Positions 34,301-42,217 of a DNA stretch of 64,000 nt are shown one piece after another. Source of the stretch: Microbacterium sp. SZ1. Lineage in GTDB: Bacteria; Actinomycetota; Actinomycetes; Actinomycetales; Microbacteriaceae. The notes beneath the pieces were generated by a model. That model saw nothing but the letters and a program-made list of their open reading frames with translations. It was not told the origin of the DNA and did not search any database. Position 1 is the first letter of the stretch. Every line of letters begins with the position of its first letter. Location of the stretch: contig NZ_LPVV01000040.1 of the NCBI RefSeq assembly GCF_002362255.1, positions 124,001-188,000 of the forward strand. Direction: 5' to 3'. Both the position numbers and the translations under genes were made by a program.

Positions 34301-34873
34301 GAGCAGCGGCACGCCTTCCTGACCGAGCAGCTCGCCGACCTCACGCAGACGCGACAGGACCTGCTGACGATCATCGCCGACCTCGACGAGCGGATGCAGA
34401 CGATCTTCGCCAGTGCGTTCGAGGACACCAAGGAGGCCTTCGGGGAGGTCTTCCCGCTGCTGTTCCCCGGCGGCTCGGGAAGCATTTCGCTCACCGACCC
34501 CGACAACATGCTCACGACGGGCATCGAGGTCTCGGTGCGACCGGTGGGCAAGAAGATCGAGCGGCTGTCGCTCCTCTCGGGTGGTGAGCGGTCCCTCGCG
34601 GCCGTCGCACTCCTCGTGGCGATCTTCAAGGCCCGGCCGAGTCCCTTCTACATCCTCGACGAAGTCGAGGCCGCGCTCGACGACGCCAACCTTGGACGCC
34701 TGCTCACCGTGTTCGAGCAGTTGCGCGAGAGCTCGCAGCTGCTGATCATCACGCACCAGAAGCGCACGATGGAGATCGCGGACGCCCTCTACGGCGTCTC
34801 GATGCGCCAGGACGGCGTGTCGGCCGTCGTGGGACAGCGCGTCGGCGACCGCGCCGCGGCCGCGGCGGTGTAA
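31325..34873 (+). CDS. smc: Chromosome segregation protein SMC
   Basis: Structural maintenance of chromosomes ATPase, 1182 residues, which loops and segregates the chromosome with ScpA/ScpB. Walker A GPNGSGKSN is at 31-39. A long coiled coil follows to about 480, and the flexible hinge spans about 495-650 (GIRGLVGDAVQVKAGFEAAI at its start). The second coiled coil runs to about 1030. The C-terminal head has the signature LSLLSGGERSLAAVALL and Walker B FYILDEVEAALDD. It is complete. A disordered, acidic insertion (DPGAELAEGELIDD) near the C-terminal coil is common in actinobacteria. It is followed by ftsY after 26 bases with its own promoter. Confidence 0.98.
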   Translation: MHLKSLTLKGFKSFAQPTSFVFEPGVTCIVGPNGSGKSNVVDALAWVMGEQGAKTLRGGKMEDVIFAGTSTRGPLGRAEVQLTIDNADGALPIEYAEVTISRTLFRNGSSEYAINGESCRLLDVQELLSDSGLGREMHVIVGQGRLDTVLQASPEDRRGFIEEAAGILKHRRRKEKTLRKLDAMETNLTRLSDLAGEIRRQLKPLGRQAEIAREAQTIAAVVRDAKARIFADDVVALRTALADHTRTEHERHTERLVLSDQAEAVRASIARLEQDQNSVAVDQARSVAFGLEQVQERMRGLYTLANQRLALLGSEEDDAAVTAVTVTQATIDEAKAEITEISEGLGDAQDAAAAASREVVSARAELDTLDVDIAEQSALVSEYDMRLTSLRGAADAAASALAAVRGAVLRQENALEAAHIRRREAAEALEAIDTAEAPEGTAAEYSAAYESAQRAATAAETERETLRERLHAAEREVDALTAKAAALGSALALSGGAAEIVKTGGDGIRGLVGDAVQVKAGFEAAIAAVLGPLTEGVLVDEAVHAFALAGDAESQGRGVIDFVVADAIRPAVRLPELPGVTPAVDTVTAPAGVLGILSHVLIAGDLDEARAARSALDALDDTTTTVVTTTGDVVTAQTLRTGSGGERSRLELAAERDAASERLAEVQVIVDSLREAREDANDLVETTRRQAKDALRALREHDAALASHAEQVNRITVTHESAVAECDRLEAGLAQAQSAVEEAEAKAGRAKTELDEAVSAPRPVLDASARDGLLEALEHAREGEVRARLEIETLRERVRAAQARVASLERQREQERDAAAEAARRAVIRRAQREAASGVASELPRILDSIDRSVAEARLALGEAEAARSAQNEELTALRAQETSLRERLAGLTESVHGLELQIHEKKLHLNSLLERVASELALDEDILVAEYGPDQLVPRDPGAELAEGELIDDTAIPFDRRIQQRRLADAERKLAQLGRVNPLALEEFAALEQRHAFLTEQLADLTQTRQDLLTIIADLDERMQTIFASAFEDTKEAFGEVFPLLFPGGSGSISLTDPDNMLTTGIEVSVRPVGKKIERLSLLSGGERSLAAVALLVAIFKARPSPFYILDEVEAALDDANLGRLLTVFEQLRESSQLLIITHQKRTMEIADALYGVSMRQDGVSAVVGQRVGDRAAAAAV

Positions 34874-34887
34874 GCGTCCGGCGCGGA

Positions 34888-34893
34888 TAGGCT
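34888..34893 (+). promoter_or_regulatory. -10 box of ftsY (leaderless)
   Basis: TAGGCT ends six bases before the ftsY ATG at 34900, 14 bases after the smc stop. Confidence 0.55.
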
Positions 34894-34899
34894 GGAGTC

Positions 34900-35772
34900 A
34901 TGGCGGAGAAGTCCTGGTCCCTCGGTCGCGCGCTGCGCGGCATGTTCGTCAAGCCCACGATCGACGAGACGACGTGGGAGGACCTGGAGACCGCGCTCAT
35001 CACGGCCGACTTCGGCCCAGACATCAGCGAGCGAGTCGTGGACGAGCTCCGCGCGAAGGTCGAGCGCTACCGCACGACCGACCCGAAGGACCTGCAGCGG
35101 ATGCTGCGCGAGACGCTCGAGGAGCACTTCGCGAAGTTCGACACGACCCTGAAGCTCACCGAGCGTCCGGCCGTCGTGCTCGTCGTCGGCGTGAACGGCG
35201 TCGGCAAGACCACGACGATCGGCAAGTTCACCAAGTTCCTCCGCGGATACCAGCGCAGTGTCGTGGTCGGTGCCGCCGACACCTTCCGTGCCGCGGCGGT
35301 CGACCAGCTCGCGACCTGGGCGCAGCGTGGGGGAGCGGCGATCGTCCGTCCGCAGCAGGAGGGGCAGGATCCCGCGTCCGTCGCCTACCAGACCATCGAG
35401 TTCGCGCAGCGCGAGGGGATCGAGATCGCGATCATCGACACCGCGGGACGCCTGCACACCAAGGGCGGACTCATGGACGAGCTGACGAAGATCCGTCGGG
35501 TCATCGAGAAGCAGGCTCCGATCAGTGAGGTGCTGCTCGTGCTCGACGCGACGACCGGTCAGAACGGCGTCATGCAGGCCGAGGCCTTCCTGCAGCACGC
35601 GGGCGTCACGGGGCTGGTTCTCACCAAGCTCGACGGTTCGGCGAAGGGCGGTTTCGTCCTCGCGGTGCAGGAGCGCACCGGCATCCCCGTCAAGCTCCTC
35701 GGCCAGGGCGAGGGCATCGACGACCTCACCGGTTTCACCCCGCACGTCTTCGTGCAGTCACTCGTCGGCTGA
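34900..35772 (+). CDS. ftsY: Signal recognition particle receptor FtsY
   Basis: SRP receptor GTPase at the membrane, 290 residues, docking ribosome-nascent chain-Ffh complexes to SecYEG. The helical N domain (about 20-90) is followed by the G domain with G1 GVNGVGKTTT, G2 DTFRAAAVDQL, G3 DTAGRLHTKGGLMDEL and G4 TKLDG. The acidic A domain seen in many FtsY proteins is essentially absent; the protein starts almost at the N domain, as in short actinobacterial forms. Partner genes are ffh at 38727 and the rpsP block. Confidence 0.97.
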   Translation: MAEKSWSLGRALRGMFVKPTIDETTWEDLETALITADFGPDISERVVDELRAKVERYRTTDPKDLQRMLRETLEEHFAKFDTTLKLTERPAVVLVVGVNGVGKTTTIGKFTKFLRGYQRSVVVGAADTFRAAAVDQLATWAQRGGAAIVRPQQEGQDPASVAYQTIEFAQREGIEIAIIDTAGRLHTKGGLMDELTKIRRVIEKQAPISEVLLVLDATTGQNGVMQAEAFLQHAGVTGLVLTKLDGSAKGGFVLAVQERTGIPVKLLGQGEGIDDLTGFTPHVFVQSLVG

Positions 35773-35827
35773 CGACACGACACGCACAGGACTACCGCCG
35801 CGACCACGAGGCTGGTTTCATAGCGTT

Positions 35828-36328
35828 ATGGCGATCGAACACGATTACTTCGGACTCCTGTCGTCGGGCCCCGACGGCTCGATCTTCTGGTCGGAGACCG
35901 TGGAACTCGGCGATCAGAGTGTGACGGTCGACCTCACTGCTCCGGATCAGGATGACGTGTCGGCGGACGCCCTCGACATCGCGGCGTCGCTGATCGCCGG
36001 CCTCGAGACGGTCGACGGCACGGCGCGGCGCAGCATGCTCTCCGAAGTCGACGACCGCACCAGCGAGGTGACGGAGTACATCCTGCAGCAGCAGGAGGCC
36101 TACGGCGACGAACTCGACGACGTGCTGATCGACGTGAGCGGGGATGCAGCGGTCGACATCATCCGATCGCTGCGGCTCATGAGCATGACGATCCTGGCCG
36201 ACGAGCACGGCGGTTCCGAGCCGTTCGCGGTGCTCGAGTACGCGCTCGACGCCGACACGACCGACGACGTGCTGCTCGTGAACCTCGGCTCCGACGGCGC
36301 CGTGCTGTCGGTCATGAGCGCCGACTGA
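35828..36328 (+). CDS. DUF2004 family protein
   Basis: A 166-residue acidic cytoplasmic protein of the DUF2004 type. It opens MAIEHDYFGLLSSGPDGSIF, has a helical middle rich in Asp/Glu (EVTEYILQQQEAYGDELDD), and ends with a beta strand, VLLVNLGSDGAVLSV. No catalytic motif can be seen. A TAGCGT sits only one base before the ATG, too close to be its -10 if the mRNA begins at the ATG, so the promoter position is unclear. It is convergent with lipA (21 bases apart). Function unknown. Confidence 0.75.
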   Translation: MAIEHDYFGLLSSGPDGSIFWSETVELGDQSVTVDLTAPDQDDVSADALDIAASLIAGLETVDGTARRSMLSEVDDRTSEVTEYILQQQEAYGDELDDVLIDVSGDAAVDIIRSLRLMSMTILADEHGGSEPFAVLEYALDADTTDDVLLVNLGSDGAVLSVMSAD

Positions 36329-36349
36329 CCGTCGGCGCCCTGCCCGATC

Positions 36350-37342
36350 TCAGACCGCCTGAGCGAAGCCGAGGTCTGCGCCCTCTGCGATGTGCGCGAG
36401 GTGCGCGGGGATCTCGCGTCCCTTCGACGTCATCGACTGCGCCCACAGCCGTCCGGCTCGGTAGGAGGAGCGGACGAGCGGACCCGCGAGCACGCCGAGG
36501 AAGCCGATGCGCTCCGCCTCCTCCTTGAACTCGACGAACTCCGCGGGCTTCACCCAGCGGGCGACCGGGAGGTGTCGTGGCGACGGGCGAAGGTACTGCG
36601 TGATCGTGATGATGTCGCAGCCGGCCTCGTGCAGGTCGCTCAGGGCCTGGACGACCTCTTCCGGCTCCTCGCCCATTCCGAGGATCAGATTGGACTTCGT
36701 GATGAGTCCGGCATCCCGCCCCTGGGTGATCACGTTCAGCGAGCGCTCGTACTTGAAGGCCGGGCGGATGCGCTTGAAGATCCGCGGGACGGTCTCGACG
36801 TTGTGGGCGAACACCTCGGGACGCGCCTCGAAGATCTGACCGAGGAAGGCCGGATCGGCGTTGTGCTCGTTCGCGAGTAGTTCGACGCCGGTGTTCGGAT
36901 TCAGGGCGTGGATGCGGCGCACGGTCTCGGCGTTCAGCCACGCCCCGGTGTCGGGCAGGTCATCGCGCGCGACACTCGTCACCGTGGCGTAGCGCAGACC
37001 CATCCGCTGCACGCTCTCGGCCACGCGGCGGGGCTCGTCCGTGTCGTACGCGTCCGGCTTCCCTGTGTCGATCTGGCAGAAGTCGCAGCGCCGCGTGCAC
37101 TGCGAACCGCCGATGAGGAACGTCGCCTCCCGATCCTCCCAGCACTCGAAGATGTTCGGGCATCCGGCCTCCTGGCAGACCGTATGCAGGTCCTCGCTTT
37201 TCACGAGCGAGTGCAGGGCCGTGTACTCGGGGCCCATCTTGGCCTTCGTCTTGATCCACTCGGGCTTGCGCTCGATGGGGGTCTCCGAGTTGCGGATCTC
37301 GAGGCGGAGGAGCTTGCGTCCCTCGGGTGCGGCGGCGGTCAT
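36350..37342 (-). CDS. lipA: Lipoyl synthase
   Basis: Radical SAM enzyme that inserts two sulfur atoms into octanoyl groups on lipoyl domains of pyruvate and 2-oxoglutarate dehydrogenases. It has 330 residues. The auxiliary cluster ligands are C56, C61 and C67 ([12 protein letters not shown]), and the radical SAM cluster ligands are C82, C86 and C89 (CTRRCDFC). The C-terminal RSSYRAG supplies the conserved Ser. The ATG overlaps the lipB stop as ATGA, so octanoyl transfer and sulfur insertion are made together. Confidence 0.97.
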   Translation of the reverse strand: MTAAAPEGRKLLRLEIRNSETPIERKPEWIKTKAKMGPEYTALHSLVKSEDLHTVCQEAGCPNIFECWEDREATFLIGGSQCTRRCDFCQIDTGKPDAYDTDEPRRVAESVQRMGLRYATVTSVARDDLPDTGAWLNAETVRRIHALNPNTGVELLANEHNADPAFLGQIFEARPEVFAHNVETVPRIFKRIRPAFKYERSLNVITQGRDAGLITKSNLILGMGEEPEEVVQALSDLHEAGCDIITITQYLRPSPRHLPVARWVKPAEFVEFKEEAERIGFLGVLAGPLVRSSYRAGRLWAQSMTSKGREIPAHLAHIAEGADLGFAQAV

Positions 37343-37992
37343 GCGGATGCTCCTGCGAGGTCGGCGGTCGAGTAGGCGGCGGTGAAGGCGGACGCGACGG
37401 CATCCGCGATATCGGCGGGGGAGACGTCGGCGCCGACGACGTCGCTCACGGTGGTGACGCCGGCGTCGGTGATCCCGCAGGGGATGATGTCGCGGAAGCC
37501 CGCGAGCGTGTTGTCGCAGTTGATCGCGAAGCCGTGCATCGTCACGCCCTGCTGGACGCGGACCCCGATCGCGGCGACCTTGTCCTCGGAGAGAGGGCGA
37601 CGCACCCAGACGCCGCTCCGACCCTCGACCTGATGGCCGTCGACGCCGAGCGGTCGCAGCACGTCGATGAGCACATGCTCGATCCGTCGCACGTGCGCGA
37701 CGACGTCCATCGGCTCGGCGAGGCGGACGATCGGGTAGCCGACGAGCTGCCCGGGACCGTGCCAGGTGATCTTGCCCCCGCGGTCGACGTCGATCACGGG
37801 GGTCCCGTCCTGCGGCCGCTCATGCTCCTCCGTGCGCTTGCCGGCCGTGTAGACCGCCTCGTGCTCGAGGAGCAGGAGGGTGTCCGGCCGTGAGCCCGCG
37901 ACGACCTCGGCGTGGACGCGCCGCTGCAGATCCCAGCCCTCCGTGTAGGGCACGTAGGCCGGTGCGAGACCGGCGGTGACGACGTCGAGCAT
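37339..37992 (-). CDS. lipB: Octanoyl-[acyl-carrier-protein]:protein N-octanoyltransferase
   Basis: Transfers octanoate from acyl carrier protein to lipoyl domains. It has 217 residues. Conserved blocks are [17 protein letters not shown] (substrate pocket), [19 protein letters not shown] with the catalytic Lys, and AINCDN with the catalytic Cys that forms the acyl thioester. GAGGGAG lies seven bases before the ATG. It is first gene of a lipB-lipA unit; the promoter lies in the 108 bases shared with the divergent TetR gene. Confidence 0.96.
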   Translation of the reverse strand: MLDVVTAGLAPAYVPYTEGWDLQRRVHAEVVAGSRPDTLLLLEHEAVYTAGKRTEEHERPQDGTPVIDVDRGGKITWHGPGQLVGYPIVRLAEPMDVVAHVRRIEHVLIDVLRPLGVDGHQVEGRSGVWVRRPLSEDKVAAIGVRVQQGVTMHGFAINCDNTLAGFRDIIPCGITDAGVTTVSDVVGADVSPADIADAVASAFTAAYSTADLAGASA

Positions 37993-38088
37993 GCGAGCAC
38001 TCCCTCGTGAGGCGACCGTGGCATAAATGGATCGCGTCTAACAATACTCCTCCGGGTCGGGTCAGGGCGCTCGGCGGTCGCCGCGCGA

Positions 38089-38094
38089 TACCGT
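38089..38094 (+). promoter_or_regulatory. -10 box of the TetR gene (leaderless)
   Basis: TACCGT ends six bases before the ATG at 38101. Confidence 0.5.
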
Positions 38095-38100
38095 GTCCTC

Positions 38101-38685
38101 ATGACGACGACGAGCCGAGCAGGGCGCCCGAAGGCGTCGTCGCGCGAGACGCTCGCCGAGGCCGCCTGCGAGCTCTTCCTCGAGCGCGGGTACGACGCGA
38201 CCTCCGTCGCCGACATCACTCAGCGCGCGGGAGTCAGTCGTTCCAGCTTCTTCAACTACTTCTCGTCGAAGAGCGACGTGCTGTGGTCGGGTCTCGATGC
38301 ACGCATCGACGGAGTGGGCACGGCGCTGAGCGAGCTCGGCGACCACGCGGATGCCGCGGCGGTCCGGTCGATCCTCGTCGACGCCCTCCGCGGGTTCGCT
38401 CCCGACCCGCTCGCGCTGGCGCTGCGCAACCGGACGGCCATGGGGCTCGACGAGGAGCTCGCCCGCGACAGCGCGCTCCGGCTCGCGCGCCTCGCATCCA
38501 TCGTCGCGTCCGCGGCATCCGCATCCGGGATCTCCCGCATCCGTGCGGATGTGGTCGGCGCAGCTCACGCAGCCGCCGTGCTGTCGTCGCTTCGCGAGTG
38601 GGCCGAGCAGGGTGCCGGCTATTCGGCACCTGAGACCGTGCTCGCGGACGCCTTGACGACCCTCGACGACCTCCGCTGGGGCTGA
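38101..38685 (+). CDS. TetR-family transcriptional regulator
   Basis: A 194-residue regulator. The N-terminal helix-turn-helix (about 16-62) is clear: ETLAEAACELFLERGYDATS, then VADITQRAGVSRSSFFNYFSSK. The C-terminal ligand domain is Ala-rich and not assignable. It is divergent from lipBA and upstream of ffh; no exporter or enzyme that would be an obvious target lies adjacent, except that a site in the lipB-tetR gap could serve both. It starts leaderless behind TACCGT. Target and ligand unknown. Confidence 0.9.
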   Translation: MTTTSRAGRPKASSRETLAEAACELFLERGYDATSVADITQRAGVSRSSFFNYFSSKSDVLWSGLDARIDGVGTALSELGDHADAAAVRSILVDALRGFAPDPLALALRNRTAMGLDEELARDSALRLARLASIVASAASASGISRIRADVVGAAHAAAVLSSLREWAEQGAGYSAPETVLADALTTLDDLRWG

Positions 38686-38710
38686 CGCGTTCGACGAGGC
38701 ACCGCTCGCG

Positions 38711-38716
38711 TAGAAT
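38711..38716 (+). promoter_or_regulatory. -10 box of ffh
   Basis: TAGAAT ends ten bases before the ffh ATG at 38727, so the 5' UTR would be only about three bases. TTCGAC (38690-38695) is a possible -35 with short spacing. Confidence 0.55.
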
Positions 38717-38726
38717 CGCTATCACC

Positions 38727-40286
38727 ATGGCTACGTTTGGCACGCTCTCCGATCGTCTCACCGACACCTTCCGCAATCTGCGCACGAAGGGAAAGCTCAG
38801 TGCGGCTGATGTCGACGGCACCGTCCGCGAGATCCGGCGCGCTCTGCTCGATGCCGACGTCGCCCTCGCCGTCGTCAAGGACTTCACGGCGAAGGTGCGC
38901 GAGCGTGCCCTCGGCGACGAGGTCAACAAGGCGCTGAACCCGGCGCAGCAGGTCGTCCAGATCGTCAATGAGGAACTCGTTCAGATCCTCGGTGGAGAAC
39001 AGCGTCGTCTGCAGTTCGCCAAGACCGCGCCGACCGTGATCATGCTCGCCGGACTCCAGGGTTCGGGCAAGACGACGTTCGCCGGCAAGCTCGCCAAGCA
39101 GCTCGAGGGCGAGGGCCACACTCCGCTCCTCGTCGCCGCCGACCTCCAGCGCCCGAACGCCGTGAACCAGCTGCAGGTCGTCGCCGAGCAGGCCGGTGCC
39201 ACGATCTACGCGCCCGAGCCCGGAAACGGCATCGGAGACCCGGTCAAGGTCTCGCGCGACGGCGTCGAGCACGCCCGCCGTCAGCAGCACGACGTCGTCA
39301 TCATCGACACCGCCGGTCGTCTCGGCGTCGACGCAGAGCTCATGAAGCAGGCCGCCGACATCCGTCGAGCCGTCGACCCCGACGAGGTGCTCTTCGTGAT
39401 CGATGCCATGATCGGGCAGGACGCCGTCAACACGGCCAAGGCCTTCCAAGAGGGCGTCGACTTCACCGGTGTCGTGCTGTCGAAGCTCGACGGAGACGCC
39501 CGCGGTGGTGCCGCGCTGTCCGTCGCGTCGGTGACCGGACGCCCGATCATCTTCGCCTCGACGGGTGAGCGCCTCGAAGACCTCGAGCCGTTCCATCCCG
39601 ACCGCATGGCGAGCCGCATCCTCGACCTCGGCGACATCCTCACCCTCATCGAGCAGGCCCAGCAGGCCTTCGACGAGGAAGAGGCCGCCAAGATGGCGGA
39701 GAAGCTCGCGACCGAGCAGTTCACGCTCGAGGACTTCCTCGACCAGCTTCAGCAGATGAAGAAGATGGGGTCGATGAAGAAGATGCTCGGGATGCTCCCG
39801 GGCATGGGCCAGATGAAGCAGCAGCTCGAGGACTTCGACGAGCGCGAGATCGACCGCACCGAGGCGATCATCCGCTCGATGACCCCGGGGGAGCGCCGAA
39901 ACCCCAAGATCCTCAACGGATCCCGCCGCCTGCGCATCGCGCGCGGTTCGGGTATGACCGTCACGGACGTGAATCAGCTGGTGCAGCGCTTCGACCAGGC
40001 CGCGAAGATGATGAAGACCGTCGCCCGCGGCGGCACCCCGAACATCCCCGGGATGGGTCCCGTGCCCGGGATGGGGCGCCCCGGCGCCTCATCGAAGCGC
40101 GGCAAGAAGGGCAAGGGCAAGCCCTCGGGATCGCGATCGGGCAACCCGGCCAAGCGCGCCGCCGAGAACGCCGGGCTCACGCCGGCCTCGACGCCGACCG
40201 GATCCGGCTTCGGTCTGGGCGGGGGAGCCAAGGCGCCGACCGAGGCGGATCTCGCCGAGATCCAGAAGCTCTTCGGCAAGAACTGA
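38727..40286 (+). CDS. ffh: Signal recognition particle protein Ffh
   Basis: SRP54 homologue, 519 residues, which binds signal sequences and 4.5S RNA and delivers ribosomes to FtsY. The N domain is followed by the GTPase with GLQGSGKTTFAGKLA, DTAGRLGVDAELM and LSKLDGDARGG. The M domain has the Met-rich loop (KKMGSMKKMLGMLPGMGQMK) and the RNA-binding helix region SRRLRIARGSGM. The C-terminal Gly/Lys/Pro-rich tail (about 440-500) is longer than in E. coli, as in other actinobacteria. It ends seven bases from the convergent EamA gene. Confidence 0.97.
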   Translation: MATFGTLSDRLTDTFRNLRTKGKLSAADVDGTVREIRRALLDADVALAVVKDFTAKVRERALGDEVNKALNPAQQVVQIVNEELVQILGGEQRRLQFAKTAPTVIMLAGLQGSGKTTFAGKLAKQLEGEGHTPLLVAADLQRPNAVNQLQVVAEQAGATIYAPEPGNGIGDPVKVSRDGVEHARRQQHDVVIIDTAGRLGVDAELMKQAADIRRAVDPDEVLFVIDAMIGQDAVNTAKAFQEGVDFTGVVLSKLDGDARGGAALSVASVTGRPIIFASTGERLEDLEPFHPDRMASRILDLGDILTLIEQAQQAFDEEEAAKMAEKLATEQFTLEDFLDQLQQMKKMGSMKKMLGMLPGMGQMKQQLEDFDEREIDRTEAIIRSMTPGERRNPKILNGSRRLRIARGSGMTVTDVNQLVQRFDQAAKMMKTVARGGTPNIPGMGPVPGMGRPGASSKRGKKGKGKPSGSRSGNPAKRAAENAGLTPASTPTGSGFGLGGGAKAPTEADLAEIQKLFGKN

Positions 40287-40292
40287 CGCGGT

Positions 40293-41204
40293 TCAGGCTC
40301 TCGCGTCGACGCGTTCGGCGGTAGACGTGCTCGCGGGCTCCGCAGAGCGCCGCGGACGCGCGACGAGCTGCCCGCCGACCAGCGCCGCGACCACGACCCC
40401 GATCCCGAGTGCCTGCGCGCTGCTGAACGACTCGCCGGCGATGACCACGCCGAGAACGGTCGCGACGACGGGGGAGAGAAGCGCCAGCAGCCCGGGCGCC
40501 ACCACCGAGAGCAGCTGGATGCCGCGGAACCACAGCGTGTATGCGATCAGCCCGCCGACGGTGCCCAGCCAGAGGTAGCCCAGTGCGGCGTCGCCGTCGA
40601 TGTGTGACGGCAGGCCTTCGACACTCAGCGTGAGCGGCAGAAGGAAGAGTCCGCCCGCGGTGAGCTGCCATCCCGCGTACGCGACCGGACCCACGTCGGC
40701 AGGGCGTCCCCATCGTTTCGTGAGGATGATGCCGAGCCCGGTCGAGGCGACGCCGCCGAGCGCGGCGAGGATACCGAGAGCGTCGAGGGCGGCATCCGGG
40801 CCCAGCACGACGAGCCCGACGCCGGCTGCTCCCGCCAGAGCGGCGATGGCAGAGCCTGGGCGGATTCGGTCGCGGAGGACCAGGGCTCCCAGAGCGAGCA
40901 CGATGAGAGGCTGCGCCCCGGCGACGGCGGCGGCGACTCCACCCGGGAGTCGCTCGGCGGCGAGGAACAGCAGCGGGAAGAACGCTCCGATGTTGAGGAT
41001 GCCGAGCACGAGGGACTTCACCCACCACCACCCGGACGGCCGGGTGCGACCGATGGCGAGCGCGATGAGGCCGGCCGGAAGGGAGCGGAGGAGTCCGGCG
41101 AGCAGGGGGTGGCCGACCGGGAGAAGCTCCGTCGTCACGACGTAGGTCGTTCCCCACGACATCGGCGCGATGGCGGTGAGCATGAGGACGGTCAGTCGGT
41201 TCAT
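40293..41204 (-). CDS. EamA-family drug/metabolite exporter (DMT)
   Basis: A 303-residue membrane protein with ten predicted spans in two EamA repeats. It opens LTAIAPMSWGTTYVVTTELL, the usual EamA start with a conserved Trp/Gly. Likely substrates of this family are amino acids or other small metabolites; none can be named. The ATG at 41204 is preceded by GAATCT (six-base gap) and TTGGAC (18-base spacer), a full leaderless promoter on the minus strand. It is divergent from a LysR regulator, the common arrangement in which the regulator controls the exporter. Confidence 0.88.
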   Translation of the reverse strand: MNRLTVLMLTAIAPMSWGTTYVVTTELLPVGHPLLAGLLRSLPAGLIALAIGRTRPSGWWWVKSLVLGILNIGAFFPLLFLAAERLPGGVAAAVAGAQPLIVLALGALVLRDRIRPGSAIAALAGAAGVGLVVLGPDAALDALGILAALGGVASTGLGIILTKRWGRPADVGPVAYAGWQLTAGGLFLLPLTLSVEGLPSHIDGDAALGYLWLGTVGGLIAYTLWFRGIQLLSVVAPGLLALLSPVVATVLGVVIAGESFSSAQALGIGVVVAALVGGQLVARPRRSAEPASTSTAERVDARA

Positions 41205-41282
41205 GAATCCAGATTCGCTCCGATCGCCCCATGAGTCCAACGCATGCTTGTCATCTCAGGTATGAATGACGATCATGGTCCT
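41205..41282. promoter_or_regulatory. Divergent promoters and palindrome between EamA and LysR
   Basis: Minus strand: TTGGAC (41235-41240), 18 bases, GAATCT (41211-41216), six bases, ATG. Plus strand: TTGTCA (41248-41253), 17 bases, GATCAT (41271-41276), six bases, GTG. GAATC-CA-GATTC (41205-41216) is a palindrome that covers the exporter -10 and would be a plausible LysR or RNA polymerase contact. Confidence 0.55.
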
Positions 41283-42215
41283 GTGGATCTGCAGCAGATG
41301 AGGTACGTGGTCGCGCTTGCCGAGGAATCGAGCTTCACCCGCGCCGCCGAGAAGAGCTTCGTGACGCAGTCGGCTCTCAGCCATCAGATCGCGGCTCTCG
41401 AGCGCGAGATCGGGCACCGGCTGTTCGTCCGCACGAGCCGTGCGGTGCGGCTCACCGAGCCCGGTGAAGCGTTCCTCGCGCACGCGCGCATCGCCGTGCG
41501 CGCCTCGTCCGACGCGCGTGAGGCGGCGTCTGCCGCCGCAGGGAACATCACGGGGACACTTCGACTCGGGGTGATCCCGACGGTCACCGCCGTCGAGGTG
41601 CCCACCGTGATCGCGCGTTTCCGCTCGATGCACCCGAACACGCGAGTCGAACTCGTCGTCGGCAACAGCGACAGCCTCATGAGCGATGTGCGCGCCGGGC
41701 GTCTGGATGCGGCGCTGCTGGGGCTGCGCGCCGAGATCGAGCCGCACGGTGTGGCCGCAAGCGAGCTGGCGCGCGAGAAGCTCGTCGCCGTGGTTCCCGA
41801 CGATCACCGGCTCGCGAACCGGCGCAGTATCCGGCTCTCGGATCTCGCCGACGAGGTCTTCGCCGATTTCCCCGCCGGGACCTCCGGGCGTGCGCAGAGC
41901 GATGCGGCGTTCGCCGACGCGGACGTCCCGCGCGATGTCGCATTCGAGGCCGACTCCGCCGAGCTCATCCTGGGTCTGGTCGCCGCCGGACTCGCGGTCA
42001 CGTTGCTGGCTGCAGGCGTCCCCGACCGCTCGCGAGGCGGAGTGCGGATCATCCCCCTCCGCGACGGGCCGTCGCGGGTCGAGTACCTCGCGTGGGACGA
42101 GCGGTCGACCCGAGCGGTCACGCGCGCCTTCCGCGAAGTGATCGGCGGCGAACCACCGGGGAACGCGGAAGCGGGCCCGGAGGAATCCTCCGAGCCCGCT
42201 CCCTCAGCATCCTGA
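41283..42215 (+). CDS. LysR-family transcriptional regulator
   Basis: A 310-residue regulator starting (V)DLQQMRYVVALAEESSFTRA, which is exactly where LysR proteins begin. The GTG start is backed by a complete promoter (TTGTCA-17-GATCAT) ending six bases before it, so the two in-frame ATGs at 41244 and 41262 are rejected. The helix-turn-helix spans about 15-60 (AAEKSFVTQSALSHQIAALE). The effector domain begins near residue 85 (LRLGVIPTVTAVEVPTVI). The last codons lie inside a hairpin shared with glpK. It probably controls the divergent EamA exporter. Confidence 0.92.
   Translation: MDLQQMRYVVALAEESSFTRAAEKSFVTQSALSHQIAALEREIGHRLFVRTSRAVRLTEPGEAFLAHARIAVRASSDAREAASAAAGNITGTLRLGVIPTVTAVEVPTVIARFRSMHPNTRVELVVGNSDSLMSDVRAGRLDAALLGLRAEIEPHGVAASELAREKLVAVVPDDHRLANRRSIRLSDLADEVFADFPAGTSGRAQSDAAFADADVPRDVAFEADSAELILGLVAAGLAVTLLAAGVPDRSRGGVRIIPLRDGPSRVEYLAWDERSTRAVTRAFREVIGGEPPGNAEAGPEESSEPAPSAS
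42170..42200. terminator. Hairpin terminator inside the 3' end of the LysR gene
   Basis: AGCGGGC-C-CGGAGGA pairs with TCCTCCG-A-GCCCGCT, 14 pairs with one mismatch and a minimal loop. It lies within the last 16 codons of the LysR gene and 18 bases past the stop of the convergent glpK, so it probably ends both transcripts. The protein tail AGPEESSEPAPSAS looks like a by-product of keeping this structure. Confidence 0.6.
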
Positions 42216-42217
42216 GA

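Noticed and set aside
41244..41262. ATG codons at 41244 and 41262 as starts of the LysR gene
   Set aside because: They add residues not typical of the family. A full promoter (TTGTCA-17-GATCAT) ends six bases before the GTG at 41283, where LysR homology begins.
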